Shown: in pieces, positions 1 through 7,704 of the stretch
How the letters are laid out: every line of letters begins with the position of its first letter
Position numbering within the stretch: position 1 is the stretch's first letter
Origin: Syntrophaceae bacterium
GTDB lineage: Bacteria; Desulfobacterota; Syntrophia; Syntrophales; Smithellaceae
DNA: 32,422 nucleotides
Reading direction: 5' to 3'
Assembly: GCA_003139775.1 (NCBI GenBank)
Contig: PLGI01000011.1
Span: forward strand, 6,161 to 38,582
Translations under genes and position numbers: made by a program
Notes under the pieces: generated by a model
Databases searched by the model: none
What the model saw: the letters and a program-made list of their open reading frames with translations, nothing else
What the model was told of the DNA's origin: nothing

Positions 1-97
1 GCGTTAGTCGAATTATCCCGCGAAGCGGAGGGTAATGAGTCCCAAGTTTCAGAAGCGAAGCGCGTTGAAACTTGCTGGACAAATTATACCCGTGATT
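1..97 (+). repeat. Palindromic mosaic element, copy A (cut by window start)
   Basis: This is a partial copy of the main repeat family. It contains the linker with the short palindrome CCGCGAAGCGG followed by GGTAATGAG. Next comes a 32-nt hairpin at 43-74 with arms CAAGTTTCA and TGAAACTTG (perfect 9-bp stem), and then the terminal TATACCCGTGAT. The last segment overlaps the 3' end of the minus-strand aminopeptidase gene and supplies its stop codon. The left part is cut off by the window edge. Confidence 0.8.
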
Positions 98-1592
98 TTT
101 GGACACGATTGCACAGGAATTCAACGAGCAATCGAACAGCGACTCCCGATGCGCCTTTCGGAATATAGGTTTTTTCTTTATTTGTCCAAGCCGGGCCGGC
201 AATGTCCAGATGCACCCAGGGCGCATCTCCGGCAAATTTGCTTAAAAACGCGGCGGCAGTGATTGTGCCGGCAGACCGGCCGCTGCTGTTTTTATAATCG
301 GCAATATCGCTTTTGATAAGTTCGTGATAGCCCTCCCACAGGGGCAGTTCCCAGACAAGTTCTCCGGTAGTTTGGGCGGCTCTATCTATTTCACTTTTAA
401 GTTTATCATCAGTTCCCAGCATTCCAATGACATCATCCCCCAGCGCCACAATGCAAGCGCCGGTAAGAGTCGCCACGTCAATAACAGCTTCCGGCTTAAA
501 CTCTGACGCATAAGCAAGTGCATCAGCTAAAATTAAGCGGCCCTCGGCATCTGTATTAAGAACTTCAATTGTTTTTCCGGAATATGATTTTATAATATCG
601 CCCGGTTTATAGGCAGTACCGCCAGGCATATTTTCCGTAGCGGGAATGAGTCCGATGATATTCAGTGGAAGCTGCAAATCGGCAGCCGCCATAATCACAC
701 CCATAACTGCCGCTCCTCCGGACATATCCGTTTTCATTTCCTCCATTTTCTCCGCAGGCTTTATAGAAATTCCGCCGCTGTCGAAGGTTAATCCCTTGCC
801 CACCAACACAATTGGCGCCGCGCTTTTTTTGCCGCCAGCGTACTCCAGAATAATAAACTTCGGCTCTTCGTTGCTCCCGGAAGCGACGGCAAGAAGAGCA
901 TTCATCCCCATTTCCTTCATTTTTTCTTTATCCAGAACTTTGCAGGAGACATTTTTTTTTCGGGCGATTTCCCGCGCTTTTTGCGCCATGATCGAAGGTG
1001 TCATTTCGTTGGATGGAGCGGAAACAAGGTCCCGCGCAAAATAAACGGCTTGCGTGATTATCTGCGCCTTTTTTATCGCGGATTCAATCAAGGAAAAATC
1101 TTTTTCGTCAGTAATGATATTTAATTGTTCCATATCTTTTAAATCTTCGCGGCCAACGGTTTTGAATGGCGTATATTGATAAAGCCCCAATAGCGAGCCT
1201 TCCGCCATTGCCTGCGCCACTTGATCCTTTTTCCGGGGGATAAGATTTAAGTTAATGGAAGTTGCCGCTTCTTTGATATTCATATTCCGCAGATGCTGCA
1301 AAGCCTTAGCGAAAGCGGCGCGAAGCTTCTCCAGATTAAATTCACTATGTTTCCCCAAACCAACAAGGGTTATTCTTTTTGCCGCAAGCGTTCCTCTGGT
1401 GTAGATTACGGATATTTGAGAAGGTTTGGCTTCAAAATCGCCATTCTCGATCAATTCGCTGATTAATCCATTGCTTTTTTTATCAATTTCCAGCGCCACT
1501 CCCGTCAATTTTTTACTATCTTCAAACAAAGTTAAAATAATTGTTTGGCTTTTTGTGTCGGCAAGTTTTCCTTTTTTGACAAATATTTTCAC
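84..1592 (-). CDS. pepA: Leucyl aminopeptidase (M17 family, PepA)
   Basis: Cytosolic zinc/manganese metallo-aminopeptidase that removes N-terminal residues from peptides. The 502-residue length is normal for the family. The variable N-terminal domain covers about residues 1-165 and the catalytic domain about 180-495. The M17 signature NTDAEGRL lies near residue 345, and the metal and active-site segment VGKGLTFDSGG lies near 265-275. The start is GTG, placed 8 nt after a strong AGGAGG; the track residue M1 is this GTG. The gene is monocistronic, with a plausible sigma-70 promoter just upstream. Oddity: the last residues, SRV plus stop, are read from the conserved end of repeat copy A (TCA CGG GTA TAA), so the native C-terminus has been replaced or extended by the repeat. 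The family assignment is secure; the physiological role beyond peptide turnover is not visible. Confidence 0.96.
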   Translation of the reverse strand: MKIFVKKGKLADTKSQTIILTLFEDSKKLTGVALEIDKKSNGLISELIENGDFEAKPSQISVIYTRGTLAAKRITLVGLGKHSEFNLEKLRAAFAKALQHLRNMNIKEAATSINLNLIPRKKDQVAQAMAEGSLLGLYQYTPFKTVGREDLKDMEQLNIITDEKDFSLIESAIKKAQIITQAVYFARDLVSAPSNEMTPSIMAQKAREIARKKNVSCKVLDKEKMKEMGMNALLAVASGSNEEPKFIILEYAGGKKSAAPIVLVGKGLTFDSGGISIKPAEKMEEMKTDMSGGAAVMGVIMAAADLQLPLNIIGLIPATENMPGGTAYKPGDIIKSYSGKTIEVLNTDAEGRLILADALAYASEFKPEAVIDVATLTGACIVALGDDVIGMLGTDDKLKSEIDRAAQTTGELVWELPLWEGYHELIKSDIADYKNSSGRSAGTITAAAFLSKFAGDAPWVHLDIAGPAWTNKEKTYIPKGASGVAVRLLVEFLCNRVQKSRV

Positions 1593-1645
1593 CTCATCAT
1601 CCTCCTTTTTTTGATAACGCTTTTTTGCTCACCCGGCTTTGACGG

Positions 1646-1673
1646 ATGATAACACATAGCCGAAAAAAGTCAA
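1646..1673 (-). promoter_or_regulatory. Putative sigma-70 promoter of pepA
   Basis: On the minus strand TTGACT and TATCAT are separated by 16 nt, about 50 nt upstream of the GTG start. The first bases of the -35 box coincide with the GGGATTG edge of the neighbouring GC-rich repeat, so the repeat may contribute to the promoter. This is sequence match only. Confidence 0.5.
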
Positions 1674-1772
1674 TCCCGCGGCTTCAGACAGGGGATGAAT
1701 GCGGTGTAATCCGTGGGAAGTCGCGTCATCTTTGGGGAGCCTCCAGCTCCTACCGGAGGGGGTTCCACTTAT
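1671..1772 (-). repeat. GC-rich repeat family 2, copy J
   Basis: Read on the minus strand it begins AGTGGAACCCCC, forms an imperfect hairpin around TCCGGTAGGAGCTGGA, continues with a GACGCGACTTCCCACGG segment and ends CCGCGGGATTG. Similar left and right parts recur at 7705-7757 and 26704-26892. Compared with the third copy this one lacks the 32-nt hairpin module of the main family, so it resembles an unoccupied version of that composite. Confidence 0.6.
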
Positions 1773-1857
1773 TAAGGACTGATAAAATAGAGGACTTATC
1801 CGCTTATTGCAATGTAATTATATTGCTACGCAGGCAATCATGAAGATTTTTGTAATT

Positions 1858-1913
1858 ATACCAAGTAAGCTTTCAAAAATTTATATATTAATTTTTTGAA
1901 AGCAACTTGGTAT
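1858..1913. repeat. AT-rich inverted repeat
   Basis: The sequence ATACCAAGT-AA-GCTTTCAAAAA is mirrored on the right by TTTTTGAAAGC-A-ACTTGGTAT. The two-part stem of about 20 bp has one small asymmetry, around an AT-rich centre. It lies between pepA and the end of the pilin operon. It could fold as a terminator-like hairpin or be a small non-autonomous element; no poly-T tract follows in either direction, so a terminator role is not supported. Confidence 0.6.
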
Positions 1914-1958
1914 TACTTTTCAGGATATCTAAGACAAAGGATATTCTTTTCACTCCCA

Positions 1959-1993
1959 CGTTCATCCCCCGGCTTTAAGCCGGGGGATGAACG
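1959..1993. repeat. Perfect 17-bp inverted repeat
   Basis: Two 17-nt arms (CGTTCATCCCCCGGCTT and its exact reverse complement) are separated by a single base. This is the strongest palindrome in the window. It sits at the outer edge of repeat copy H, just beyond the 3' end of the pilin operon. It lacks a T-tract. Similar CCCGGCTT or GCCGCGGG motifs occur at the edges of the GC-rich family-2 repeats. Confidence 0.85.
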
Positions 1994-2094
1994 CGGTGTA
2001 ACACGCGAGAGGTCGCGTTATCCTCTGCTTCGCGGGATAATTCGACCTGCAAGCTTCAGTGCTCTTTGTTTCTGAAGCTTGGGTCTCATTATTG
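1990..2094 (-). repeat. Palindromic mosaic element, copy H
   Basis: Read on the minus strand, the copy runs TTCACAATAATGAGACCC, then the 32-nt hairpin (2050-2081, arms CAAGCTTCA and TGAAGCTTG, perfect), then GGTCGAATTATCCCGCGAAGCAGAGG and a GCGACCTCTCGCG tail. It begins about 12 nt after the stop of the 800-residue pilus protein. Its tail is shared with copy G at 26.8 kb. Confidence 0.8.
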
Positions 2095-2105
2095 TGAAGT
2101 AAGGG

Positions 2106-4508
2106 TTACCAGTATAAAGTTGTATCGACGAATCCGCCAGAGGTAGTTCCCGGTGTTTTGAAGGCAAATTCAGCCCAACCGGCAGTTGCATAATCAGAAC
2201 TACCGTTGTTACGGATATTACCGCAGACGAGCATGCCCATTTCCGACTGTGAGTATGATCCTGAATCCGGTGTAGTCAACTCAGTCAGACGCAATGTGCC
2301 GTTCGGCGCGCTGGTACAGGCTGCCGAACCATCATCACATATCTTGAGAACAGTTATATCCGTCACGTTGGGATTAACGGCATCCCACTGAAACTGCGGC
2401 TGAGAACCCGTTGGAGTTCCGCTTTCGATATGGGAAAAGAAGTCCACTGTTTGGTCCCATTGACTGATATACTCGGGCGCCCAGACCGGCGTAAACGGCG
2501 AATTGCCGGCAACATAACGCAGCCTATTCGCATCTATATCCCAAGGTATTGTATCAGCAGTCCGCCCCGTTGTGTAACGCGAAGAATCGTCGCCGTAAAA
2601 CACATTGATATCGTTTAGCTTAACCGCCGCTCCAGCTCCAAGAACTACTCTCTTTTCCTGAATACGGATGTACATAGAAGCATCGTCGTCAACAATCAGT
2701 CCGTCACTTCCATCGCAGCTAGTAGTGCAACTTCCATTAGGTTGACTCCAGTCTTGATATCCCTTGGTATAGTCATCATAAGTAATATCTTTAAAGGCCA
2801 GCCAGCGGAGAGTGCCATCTGATTTCTTCTCCCACAAAACCAGCAGAAGTGGTCCGATATTATAACGGGCCGGGGAAAAATCCGAAGGCTTGGGTTTAAT
2901 TGTTTGGGGGATATAATCTGTCGGACTTGCTGCGGCGAAATAGTTTGCGCCGTTCAATATCGCTACGGTAGTCCCAAGAACTTTAAGCGATTCATTATTA
3001 GCAAATGTAAAATTACCGGTCACCGAAGCAAATCTGATTTTTCCTGTCGCGTTGCCGCCCGCCCATGATCCGGAGGTGATCTCCGGCGTTCCCTGGACAA
3101 TTCCGCTCCCATTCGTCCATACTACTGTATCACCGGGATTAATGGCTGTTGTTCCATTGGTAAAATATAAATTCGGCAGATCATACCTCATGAACGTTAA
3201 ACCCAAGTAAGACTCGGAAGTGGTACCGATATTTATAGCACGGAAAGCCAAACCTATTGCTCCAGCCTTTAATGCATTACCCGTGGCCGTTTTAACCTGT
3301 ACTTCATAAGTAAGCAAATATACACCTGTACCTACTGGAGGAGGAGCCCATAGCCCGTTGATCAAGGTGGTGTTACTGTACCAAAAAGCTCCACATTTAT
3401 AGGCGCTGGCGCCGGTGCCGGTTGTCGTAAGAGTGTCGATAATGGAAAACCATGCCGATCCTCCACCCGACGTTTGAAGGCTGGCAACCTCATAATTACT
3501 ACCTACCGAAGAACTGCTATTAAAACTGGCTATAAGTTCCGCATTCGTATTTAAACTATGAACTTCGGCTGCTGAGGCGAAACTGTCCAAGATCGCCTCG
3601 CTAAAACTCATGGTGCGCTGCTCCGTCCCTACATTACCGCGTGATTGAAGCATAAGATATTTTTTAAATGTTACATTTGTTGCCGCAGTGACGGGAGTAC
3701 TAAACGTAGAGTTGTCTGAATGCCGCAGGTTTGTCAGTGTCAGAACACTGCCAACAGCAGTAGCGGTGCTGTAACGGTATAGCATAGTTTCAGAGCCAAT
3801 TTGAATTAATCCATCTTTAGCAGGGAATGCAGTTGCGGAGAAAGTATTGAGATTAAGTTTTAAAGAACTGCCCGGTGTTAAAGTTTGAGTTGCGGGGGAA
3901 GTCGGCGGGTTCAGCACGAGATAAACAGCGTCTCCCTTATTTAGTGTCTGATTACTGGCTAAAGTACAGGTAAAGACACCTGAAGCCAAAGAGCCACCCG
4001 TATACCCTATGACGCCAGAACCCGCTGTGTCTCTCAGTTGAATAAGTCCGGAGACCGGCAAGGTAAAACCAGTTGGCGTAGTCCCCGGAAGATTCACAGT
4101 AATATTTTTTGTGTTTGTTACTGTCGCTCCAGCATTATAAAACCAATACGGTTGAGCTGTTAACGTAAATGAGCCAACGTTGGGGATAACATAAGTCTGG
4201 CCATTTATCTTACCGAGAAAGACAGCCTTGTCATAATCTGTAGTTGCACCTAAGCCACTATTAGGCGTCTTTAAATAATTTATGGACAGAAAACGGTAGC
4301 CTGCTTCCGCCATATTCCAGGCATTGGCGCTTTGATTGGATGATACTGCCTGACGCAGGCTCGATGAAGACATATAAATAACCGCGGAGATAATGGAGGA
4401 AAAAATAACTATAATTATAATAATGTTCAACATCATCGAACCACCGCTGTGCAGATATAATTTGCCTTGAGACCTTGTGAGACTGGATATTGAGTTATCT
4501 TGTTTCAT
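2106..4508 (-). CDS. Giant PilX-like pilus-associated protein
   Basis: 800-residue protein with a pilin-like N-terminus: a short basic leader, then GGS followed by a hydrophobic helix (about residues 24-48, MMLNIIIIIVIFSS) and an AEAGYRFL motif near residue 67. That is the pattern of the PilX N-terminal region of minor pilins. PilX proteins are usually near 200 residues. Here about 720 extra residues, rich in Ser, Thr, Gly and Asn, follow as a probable beta-rich exported domain with an acidic stretch DGSDGLIVDDDAS. No canonical GFTLIE site is present. It is the last gene of the minus-strand pilin operon and has a GAGAGG ribosome site 7 nt before ATG. Likely role: minor pilin or tip adhesin exposed outside the cell. 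The PilX relation is based on the N-terminus and context; the large domain is not recognised. Confidence 0.65.
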   Translation of the reverse strand: MKQDNSISSLTRSQGKLYLHSGGSMMLNIIIIIVIFSSIISAVIYMSSSSLRQAVSSNQSANAWNMAEAGYRFLSINYLKTPNSGLGATTDYDKAVFLGKINGQTYVIPNVGSFTLTAQPYWFYNAGATVTNTKNITVNLPGTTPTGFTLPVSGLIQLRDTAGSGVIGYTGGSLASGVFTCTLASNQTLNKGDAVYLVLNPPTSPATQTLTPGSSLKLNLNTFSATAFPAKDGLIQIGSETMLYRYSTATAVGSVLTLTNLRHSDNSTFSTPVTAATNVTFKKYLMLQSRGNVGTEQRTMSFSEAILDSFASAAEVHSLNTNAELIASFNSSSSVGSNYEVASLQTSGGGSAWFSIIDTLTTTGTGASAYKCGAFWYSNTTLINGLWAPPPVGTGVYLLTYEVQVKTATGNALKAGAIGLAFRAINIGTTSESYLGLTFMRYDLPNLYFTNGTTAINPGDTVVWTNGSGIVQGTPEITSGSWAGGNATGKIRFASVTGNFTFANNESLKVLGTTVAILNGANYFAAASPTDYIPQTIKPKPSDFSPARYNIGPLLLVLWEKKSDGTLRWLAFKDITYDDYTKGYQDWSQPNGSCTTSCDGSDGLIVDDDASMYIRIQEKRVVLGAGAAVKLNDINVFYGDDSSRYTTGRTADTIPWDIDANRLRYVAGNSPFTPVWAPEYISQWDQTVDFFSHIESGTPTGSQPQFQWDAVNPNVTDITVLKICDDGSAACTSAPNGTLRLTELTTPDSGSYSQSEMGMLVCGNIRNNGSSDYATAGWAEFAFKTPGTTSGGFVDTTLYW

Positions 4509-4562
4509 ATGGCAACCTCTCCACTTTCATAATTGTTTGTTCTCTCTGAATAACATATTATT

Positions 4563-5231
4563 TTATTGGGATCCCGCTGCCGCTTGCGGTCCGTCGGTAC
4601 ATTCATTATTCCGGGGATTAACGGATGTTGTAAAAGTAATGTCACCGCCACCGTCCGACCTGCTAATAATTAGATTAATCGTTATGGAATGGAGGGAACT
4701 GGAGCAACAAGTGGTAGTGGAGGGACACGTGGAGGCATACGTGTTGGGATACGTGACGGTAGGACCAAATCCATTAGTTGGCACCCATGCCACGCCTGCA
4801 TTGTTAAGATAAGTAAATAATCCTTTCCCAGGCCCATAAGTACCCAAACCGGTAATTAGTGGCACTGGTGTTCCGCCATTAACAGTTAAATCAATCTCAT
4901 TGCCGCTACGCGTAAATGTGTAATAAGTCCCCAGAACAGTCCCCTGGGGTCTGTTAGTTTTGTCAGAGTAAAAAGTAATAGTATCAGCACCGGAAGCGGT
5001 GGTTACAGAATCCATATTCATTAATTCCAACGAGAGACGGTTAAGAGCATATTGAGCCTGTTGTACTGTTTCGGAACTAGTCCGTGTGGCCACATACGCC
5101 TTTATGCCTTGCATAAGGCCCATTGCGGCAACAATACCCACAAAGCTCATTAAAACCAGACTGGCAATAATTTCGATCAGAGTAAATCCGGCGCTGCTTT
5201 TTTTCATAATTTTCATAATCCGCCCCTTCAT
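4563..5231 (-). CDS. Prepilin with GFTLIE signal, PilW/GspJ-like
   Basis: Type IV pilin-like protein, about 222 residues. A basic leader MKKSSAG is followed by FTLIEIIASLVLMSF, the prepilin peptidase site (cleavage after Gly, Glu at +5) and the hydrophobic assembly helix. The remainder is a globular domain with a cysteine-rich segment STCPSTTTCCSSS and a C-terminal cysteine. The track start is a TTG; the next codon, ATG at 5231, is preferred and overlaps the upstream stop as TGATG, indicating translational coupling. Its position after the PilV-like gene and before the PilX-like gene matches the minor pilin order FimT-PilV-PilW-PilX. It would be inserted in the inner membrane and incorporated into a pilus or pseudopilus. 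Confidence 0.8.
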   Translation of the reverse strand: MKGRIMKIMKKSSAGFTLIEIIASLVLMSFVGIVAAMGLMQGIKAYVATRTSSETVQQAQYALNRLSLELMNMDSVTTASGADTITFYSDKTNRPQGTVLGTYYTFTRSGNEIDLTVNGGTPVPLITGLGTYGPGKGLFTYLNNAGVAWVPTNGFGPTVTYPNTYASTCPSTTTCCSSSLHSITINLIISRSDGGGDITFTTSVNPRNNECTDGPQAAAGSQ

Positions 5232-5677
5232 CAAGTAACAATCATCGAAAGAGTCATATTATTTCTATGGACCGTGATAATAAGCACCGGCGGTGCACTG
5301 CCGGATGGTGTACTGGCCTGTGGCGGCCATGCTGCTGTAAGGGTGGTTCCTGAGCCGCTGAAAGTAAGAAATCCAGTTCTGGTGGCATCAACAAATGGAT
5401 ATTTAGTAGGATTATTGATAACATATGTCCGGAATACACTGGGATCGAAGGGATTATAGGGATCATTTCTTTGACTTTTATAATCGCCCAGAATATTTTC
5501 CATGCTTTGCTCCACAAGAAGTTCGTCATTAAACCAGCTGAAGGCGCCAAGACTGCTATAAAGCGGCTGGCTAAAGGTTAAAACCATTACTGCCATTATG
5601 GAAACCAATACCAGCGTAATTATTGATTCAATAAGAGTAAACCCCTTCTGATTCCATCTTCGTTTACTTTTTTTCAT
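5231..5677 (-). CDS. Prepilin with GFTLIE signal, PilV/GspI-like
   Basis: 148-residue prepilin. The leader MKKSKRRWNQKG ends at the cleavage site and is followed by FTLIESIITLVLVSIMAVMVLTF, which carries the conserved Glu at position 5 of the mature protein. The C-terminal domain is short, about 110 residues, with few recognisable motifs. It lies 7 nt after the FimT-like gene and overlaps the PilW-like gene by one base, so the three are probably co-translated. Expected role: minor pilin that primes pilus assembly or modifies its tip. The class (PilV versus GspI) is inferred from order and size only. The 98-residue ORF at 5254-5550 in another frame is a shadow. Confidence 0.78.
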   Translation of the reverse strand: MKKSKRRWNQKGFTLIESIITLVLVSIMAVMVLTFSQPLYSSLGAFSWFNDELLVEQSMENILGDYKSQRNDPYNPFDPSVFRTYVINNPTKYPFVDATRTGFLTFSGSGTTLTAAWPPQASTPSGSAPPVLIITVHRNNMTLSMIVT

Positions 5678-5684
5678 GATGTTA

Positions 5685-6227
5685 TCATCCCTTTTTTATC
5701 ATCCCTGTTTGCGGTGTAATATTAATTGTCTTGGTGTTGCCGTTGTTATCTTTCAAGGTAATAGTTAATTGAGCGGCAAGAGGCGTTGCTAAAGCGGCAT
5801 CAGTATAGGGCGTACCGAAGCGGTCAAACGAAAGAATTAAAGGAATACCGTTTGTTATCTGCACTCCTTTTTTGGTAAGATCCATGCCGTATTGGCCATT
5901 AACGATACTGTCTTCACCGAGTGAAGAAACTTGATTGGCGGCAGGGGTACAACCGATAGCATTTGCACAATTAAAGAAATAATACTGAGTTGAGGAAGAA
6001 AAGCACACGCCCCAAACATTAAAGGTATTTACGATAGGTGCATCAGTGTTCATCGCTCTTGCCTGCGCCAACCGCAGATGAGAAGTTAGTGTATCCGTAG
6101 CGACAATAAGATTATTCTGGTTGGAGACAAGCCGCGTTAGGGCTAGTACTGTAATAATACCCATAATAACTAAAACCGCAACAACTTCCAAAAGAGTAAA
6201 ACCCTTCCTGTTACTATATATTTTCAT
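5685..6227 (-). CDS. Prepilin, FimT/GspH-like
   Basis: 180-residue protein with leader MKIYSNRKG and mature start FTLLEVVAVLVIMGIITVLAL (Glu at +5). The following region LTSHLRLAQARAMNTDAPI resembles the FimT/GspH family, where a long helix precedes a beta domain. A cysteine pair (about residues 95-105) could form a disulfide. The ribosome site GAGGG sits 7 nt upstream of ATG. The gene starts 4 nt after the end of the four-helix membrane protein gene, supporting one transcript with the sigma factor. Likely role: minor pilin or pseudopilin of a type IV pilus or type II secretion-like machine. No pilus motor, secretin or platform genes are in the window, so the machine must be encoded elsewhere. 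Confidence 0.82.
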   Translation of the reverse strand: MKIYSNRKGFTLLEVVAVLVIMGIITVLALTRLVSNQNNLIVATDTLTSHLRLAQARAMNTDAPIVNTFNVWGVCFSSSTQYYFFNCANAIGCTPAANQVSSLGEDSIVNGQYGMDLTKKGVQITNGIPLILSFDRFGTPYTDAALATPLAAQLTITLKDNNGNTKTINITPQTGMIKKG

Positions 6228-6231
6228 GTAT

Positions 6232-6801
6232 TTACCCTCTGCTCACATTGGACGCGCATCCATATTTTTCTACGGAAAAATTAAGCGATATTCCTGTGAG
6301 TACCGCACCTATTGATAAACCAGTTCCCAACAGTAATACAAAATTTCCACCCGACGACATCACCACCGTGCTAACAACAAATATTAAAATATATATAACT
6401 AATCCGTAGCGGGCAAACTGAACCGCCTTTCTTCCCATAAACCATACAGCGCTACCCAGAACAGTAAGCCATAAAGCAACGAGAATGAAAAACGGTGATT
6501 GTAATTTTAACCAGCTATTAATCTCTGAATTTGCCGGCACACTTTTTATGAAAAACAAAAGAATCAAACCAAAAATCAGATAAAAAACTCCCATCGATAT
6601 AAAGGAAATCGCACACTCCTCTTTTGTTGGCGATGTGGCAAATATGTCTTTAACCAGAAAAAATGCTCTTCTCCCTATCCGAGCATAACGTTGTTCATTG
6701 ATTAGACTAATTTTATGCATTATAGCCGGCGTCAAACCGGAACCAGGCTTTACTGTGTTTATCTCTTTGATTATGCTTATTATTTTATCATATTCTTCCA
6801 T
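6232..6801 (-). CDS. Four-helix membrane protein, candidate anti-sigma partner
   Basis: 189 residues, family not recognised with confidence. A soluble N-terminal part of about 65 residues (MEEYDKIISIIKEI, then PGSGLTPAIMHKIS) precedes four predicted membrane segments near residues 67-88, 100-122, 132-150 and 155-177. The soluble part resembles the cytosolic segment of membrane anti-sigma factors in layout, but no zinc-finger HxxxCxxC is present. It lies between the ECF sigma gene and the prepilin genes on the same strand, and an AAGG site precedes ATG. The position suggests it restrains the sigma factor or senses membrane or pilus state; this is inference from gene order. Repeat copy B occupies the 240-bp gap to the sigma gene. 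Confidence 0.5.
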   Translation of the reverse strand: MEEYDKIISIIKEINTVKPGSGLTPAIMHKISLINEQRYARIGRRAFFLVKDIFATSPTKEECAISFISMGVFYLIFGLILLFFIKSVPANSEINSWLKLQSPFFILVALWLTVLGSAVWFMGRKAVQFARYGLVIYILIFVVSTVVMSSGGNFVLLLGTGLSIGAVLTGISLNFSVEKYGCASNVSRG

Positions 6802-6874
6802 AAATACCTTTTCAAAATCTATTCTTTTATACTATATATAACTCCAACGGCCAAATAGTCACAAATTTTATTGT

Positions 6875-7053
6875 TGAAACTCCAATTCCGAAAGCGAAAC
6901 CCGGCGTATGCAGGGTTTCGCTCATCTAAATTGGTAAGTTGAACAATCCCGCGCAGCGGAGGGTAATGAGACTCAATCTTCAAGAGTGAAGCGAATAGAA
7001 GTTTGTTAGTCGAATTATACCCCGCAGCTTGCTTTGGGGTTTATACCTGTGAT
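6875..7053 (+). repeat. Palindromic mosaic element, copy B (double unit)
   Basis: The longest copy type. It starts TGAAACTCC, has a hairpin with arms CCAATT and AATTGG enclosing a second stem (GCGAAACCC with GGGTTTCGC), then a linker with a CCGCGCAGCGG palindrome and GGTAATGAG. The 32-nt hairpin follows at 6974-7005 (arms CAATCTTC and GAAGTTTG, one mismatch), then a CCCCGCAGCTTGC segment and the terminal TATACCTGTGAT. The end provides the stop codon of the sigma gene. It lies in inverted orientation to copy C at 9.0 kb. Confidence 0.82.
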
Positions 7054-7583
7054 TCTCTCAACAATTCTTTCAATTTTTCCAGTCCGCGATATATGCGCAT
7101 TTTAACGGCACTGAGTGATTTACCGGTTATCTGGGCAATTTCTTCAAACGTTAATCCCTGATGAAATTTCATAATTAGCAATGCCCTGGACTCATCCTCC
7201 AGCCGCAAGAGATAGATACTTATTTCTTGAGTTTCTATTAATTCTGTTTCCGGCGAAGGATTTTTATCGGCCAATAAATGTGCGCTTAATTCTTCAGTAG
7301 ATTTGTTGTATTTATTTTTTTTCCGCAGGTGGTTTCTGATTAAATTTAAAGCCACGGTGTAAAGCCAGGTAAAGAATTTCCTGCTTGTGTCATATCGCCA
7401 TAAGTATTTATATGCCCGAATAAATATCTCCTGCGTTAAATCATCGGCATCTTCTAAATTTCCGGTCATCCGGTAAGCTAAATTATAAATGGGTGATTTA
7501 TACTCGTCAACCAACAAAGCGTACGCTTGCCTGTCTCCCTTCAGAACCCTGGCAACAATTTCTGCTTCGTTTTTTTGATCCAT
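7041..7583 (-). CDS. RNA polymerase ECF-type sigma factor
   Basis: About 180 residues, typical length for group 4 sigma factors. Region 2 spans about residues 20-85: YRMTGNLEDADDLTQEIFIRAY is the core-binding and -10 recognition helix, followed by FFTWLYTVALNLIRNHLRKK. Region 4 spans about 125-175 with the helix-turn-helix GLTFEEIAQITGKSLSAVKMRIYRG. Region 3 is absent. The track begins at GTG (7589), but ATG at 7583 is better spaced (8 nt) from a GAAGAG site. It heads the minus-strand pilin operon, behind a good sigma-70 promoter, so it may control pilin genes at a promoter elsewhere or be autoregulated. Its last codons and stop (ESQV, TCA CAG GTA TAA) lie in repeat copy B. Confidence 0.93.
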   Translation of the reverse strand: MDQKNEAEIVARVLKGDRQAYALLVDEYKSPIYNLAYRMTGNLEDADDLTQEIFIRAYKYLWRYDTSRKFFTWLYTVALNLIRNHLRKKNKYNKSTEELSAHLLADKNPSPETELIETQEISIYLLRLEDESRALLIMKFHQGLTFEEIAQITGKSLSAVKMRIYRGLEKLKELLRESQV

Positions 7584-7651
7584 TGTCACTCTACTCTTCG
7601 GGGATAATGTTTAACTGCCGCAACATACCGCACCCATAAATACCATGATTA

Positions 7652-7680
7652 ATAATATTACCTCGACACTCTAATATCAA
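7652..7680 (-). promoter_or_regulatory. Putative sigma-70 promoter of the sigma factor-pilin operon
   Basis: On the minus strand TTGATA and TATTAT are separated by 17 nt, about 60-70 nt upstream of the sigma gene start. This is a close match to the vegetative consensus, suggesting the ECF gene is read at least partly by the housekeeping sigma. Confidence 0.6.
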
Positions 7681-7704
7681 GTAAATTCGGCTTCTGCTTA
7701 ATAT

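Noticed and set aside
35-262. 75-residue ORF on the plus strand at the window start
   Set aside because: It starts in repeat copy A and continues antisense to the conserved pepA coding frame.
1671-2094. IS200/IS605-type element ends or a TnpB guide RNA scaffold
   Set aside because: Strong hairpins are present, but there is no transposase or TnpB remnant and the hairpins recur as parts of the mosaic repeats.
5254-5550. 98-residue minus-strand ORF in another frame of the PilV-like gene
   Set aside because: The GFTLIE-bearing frame with overlapping neighbours is the real one; this ORF has no signal or ribosome site.
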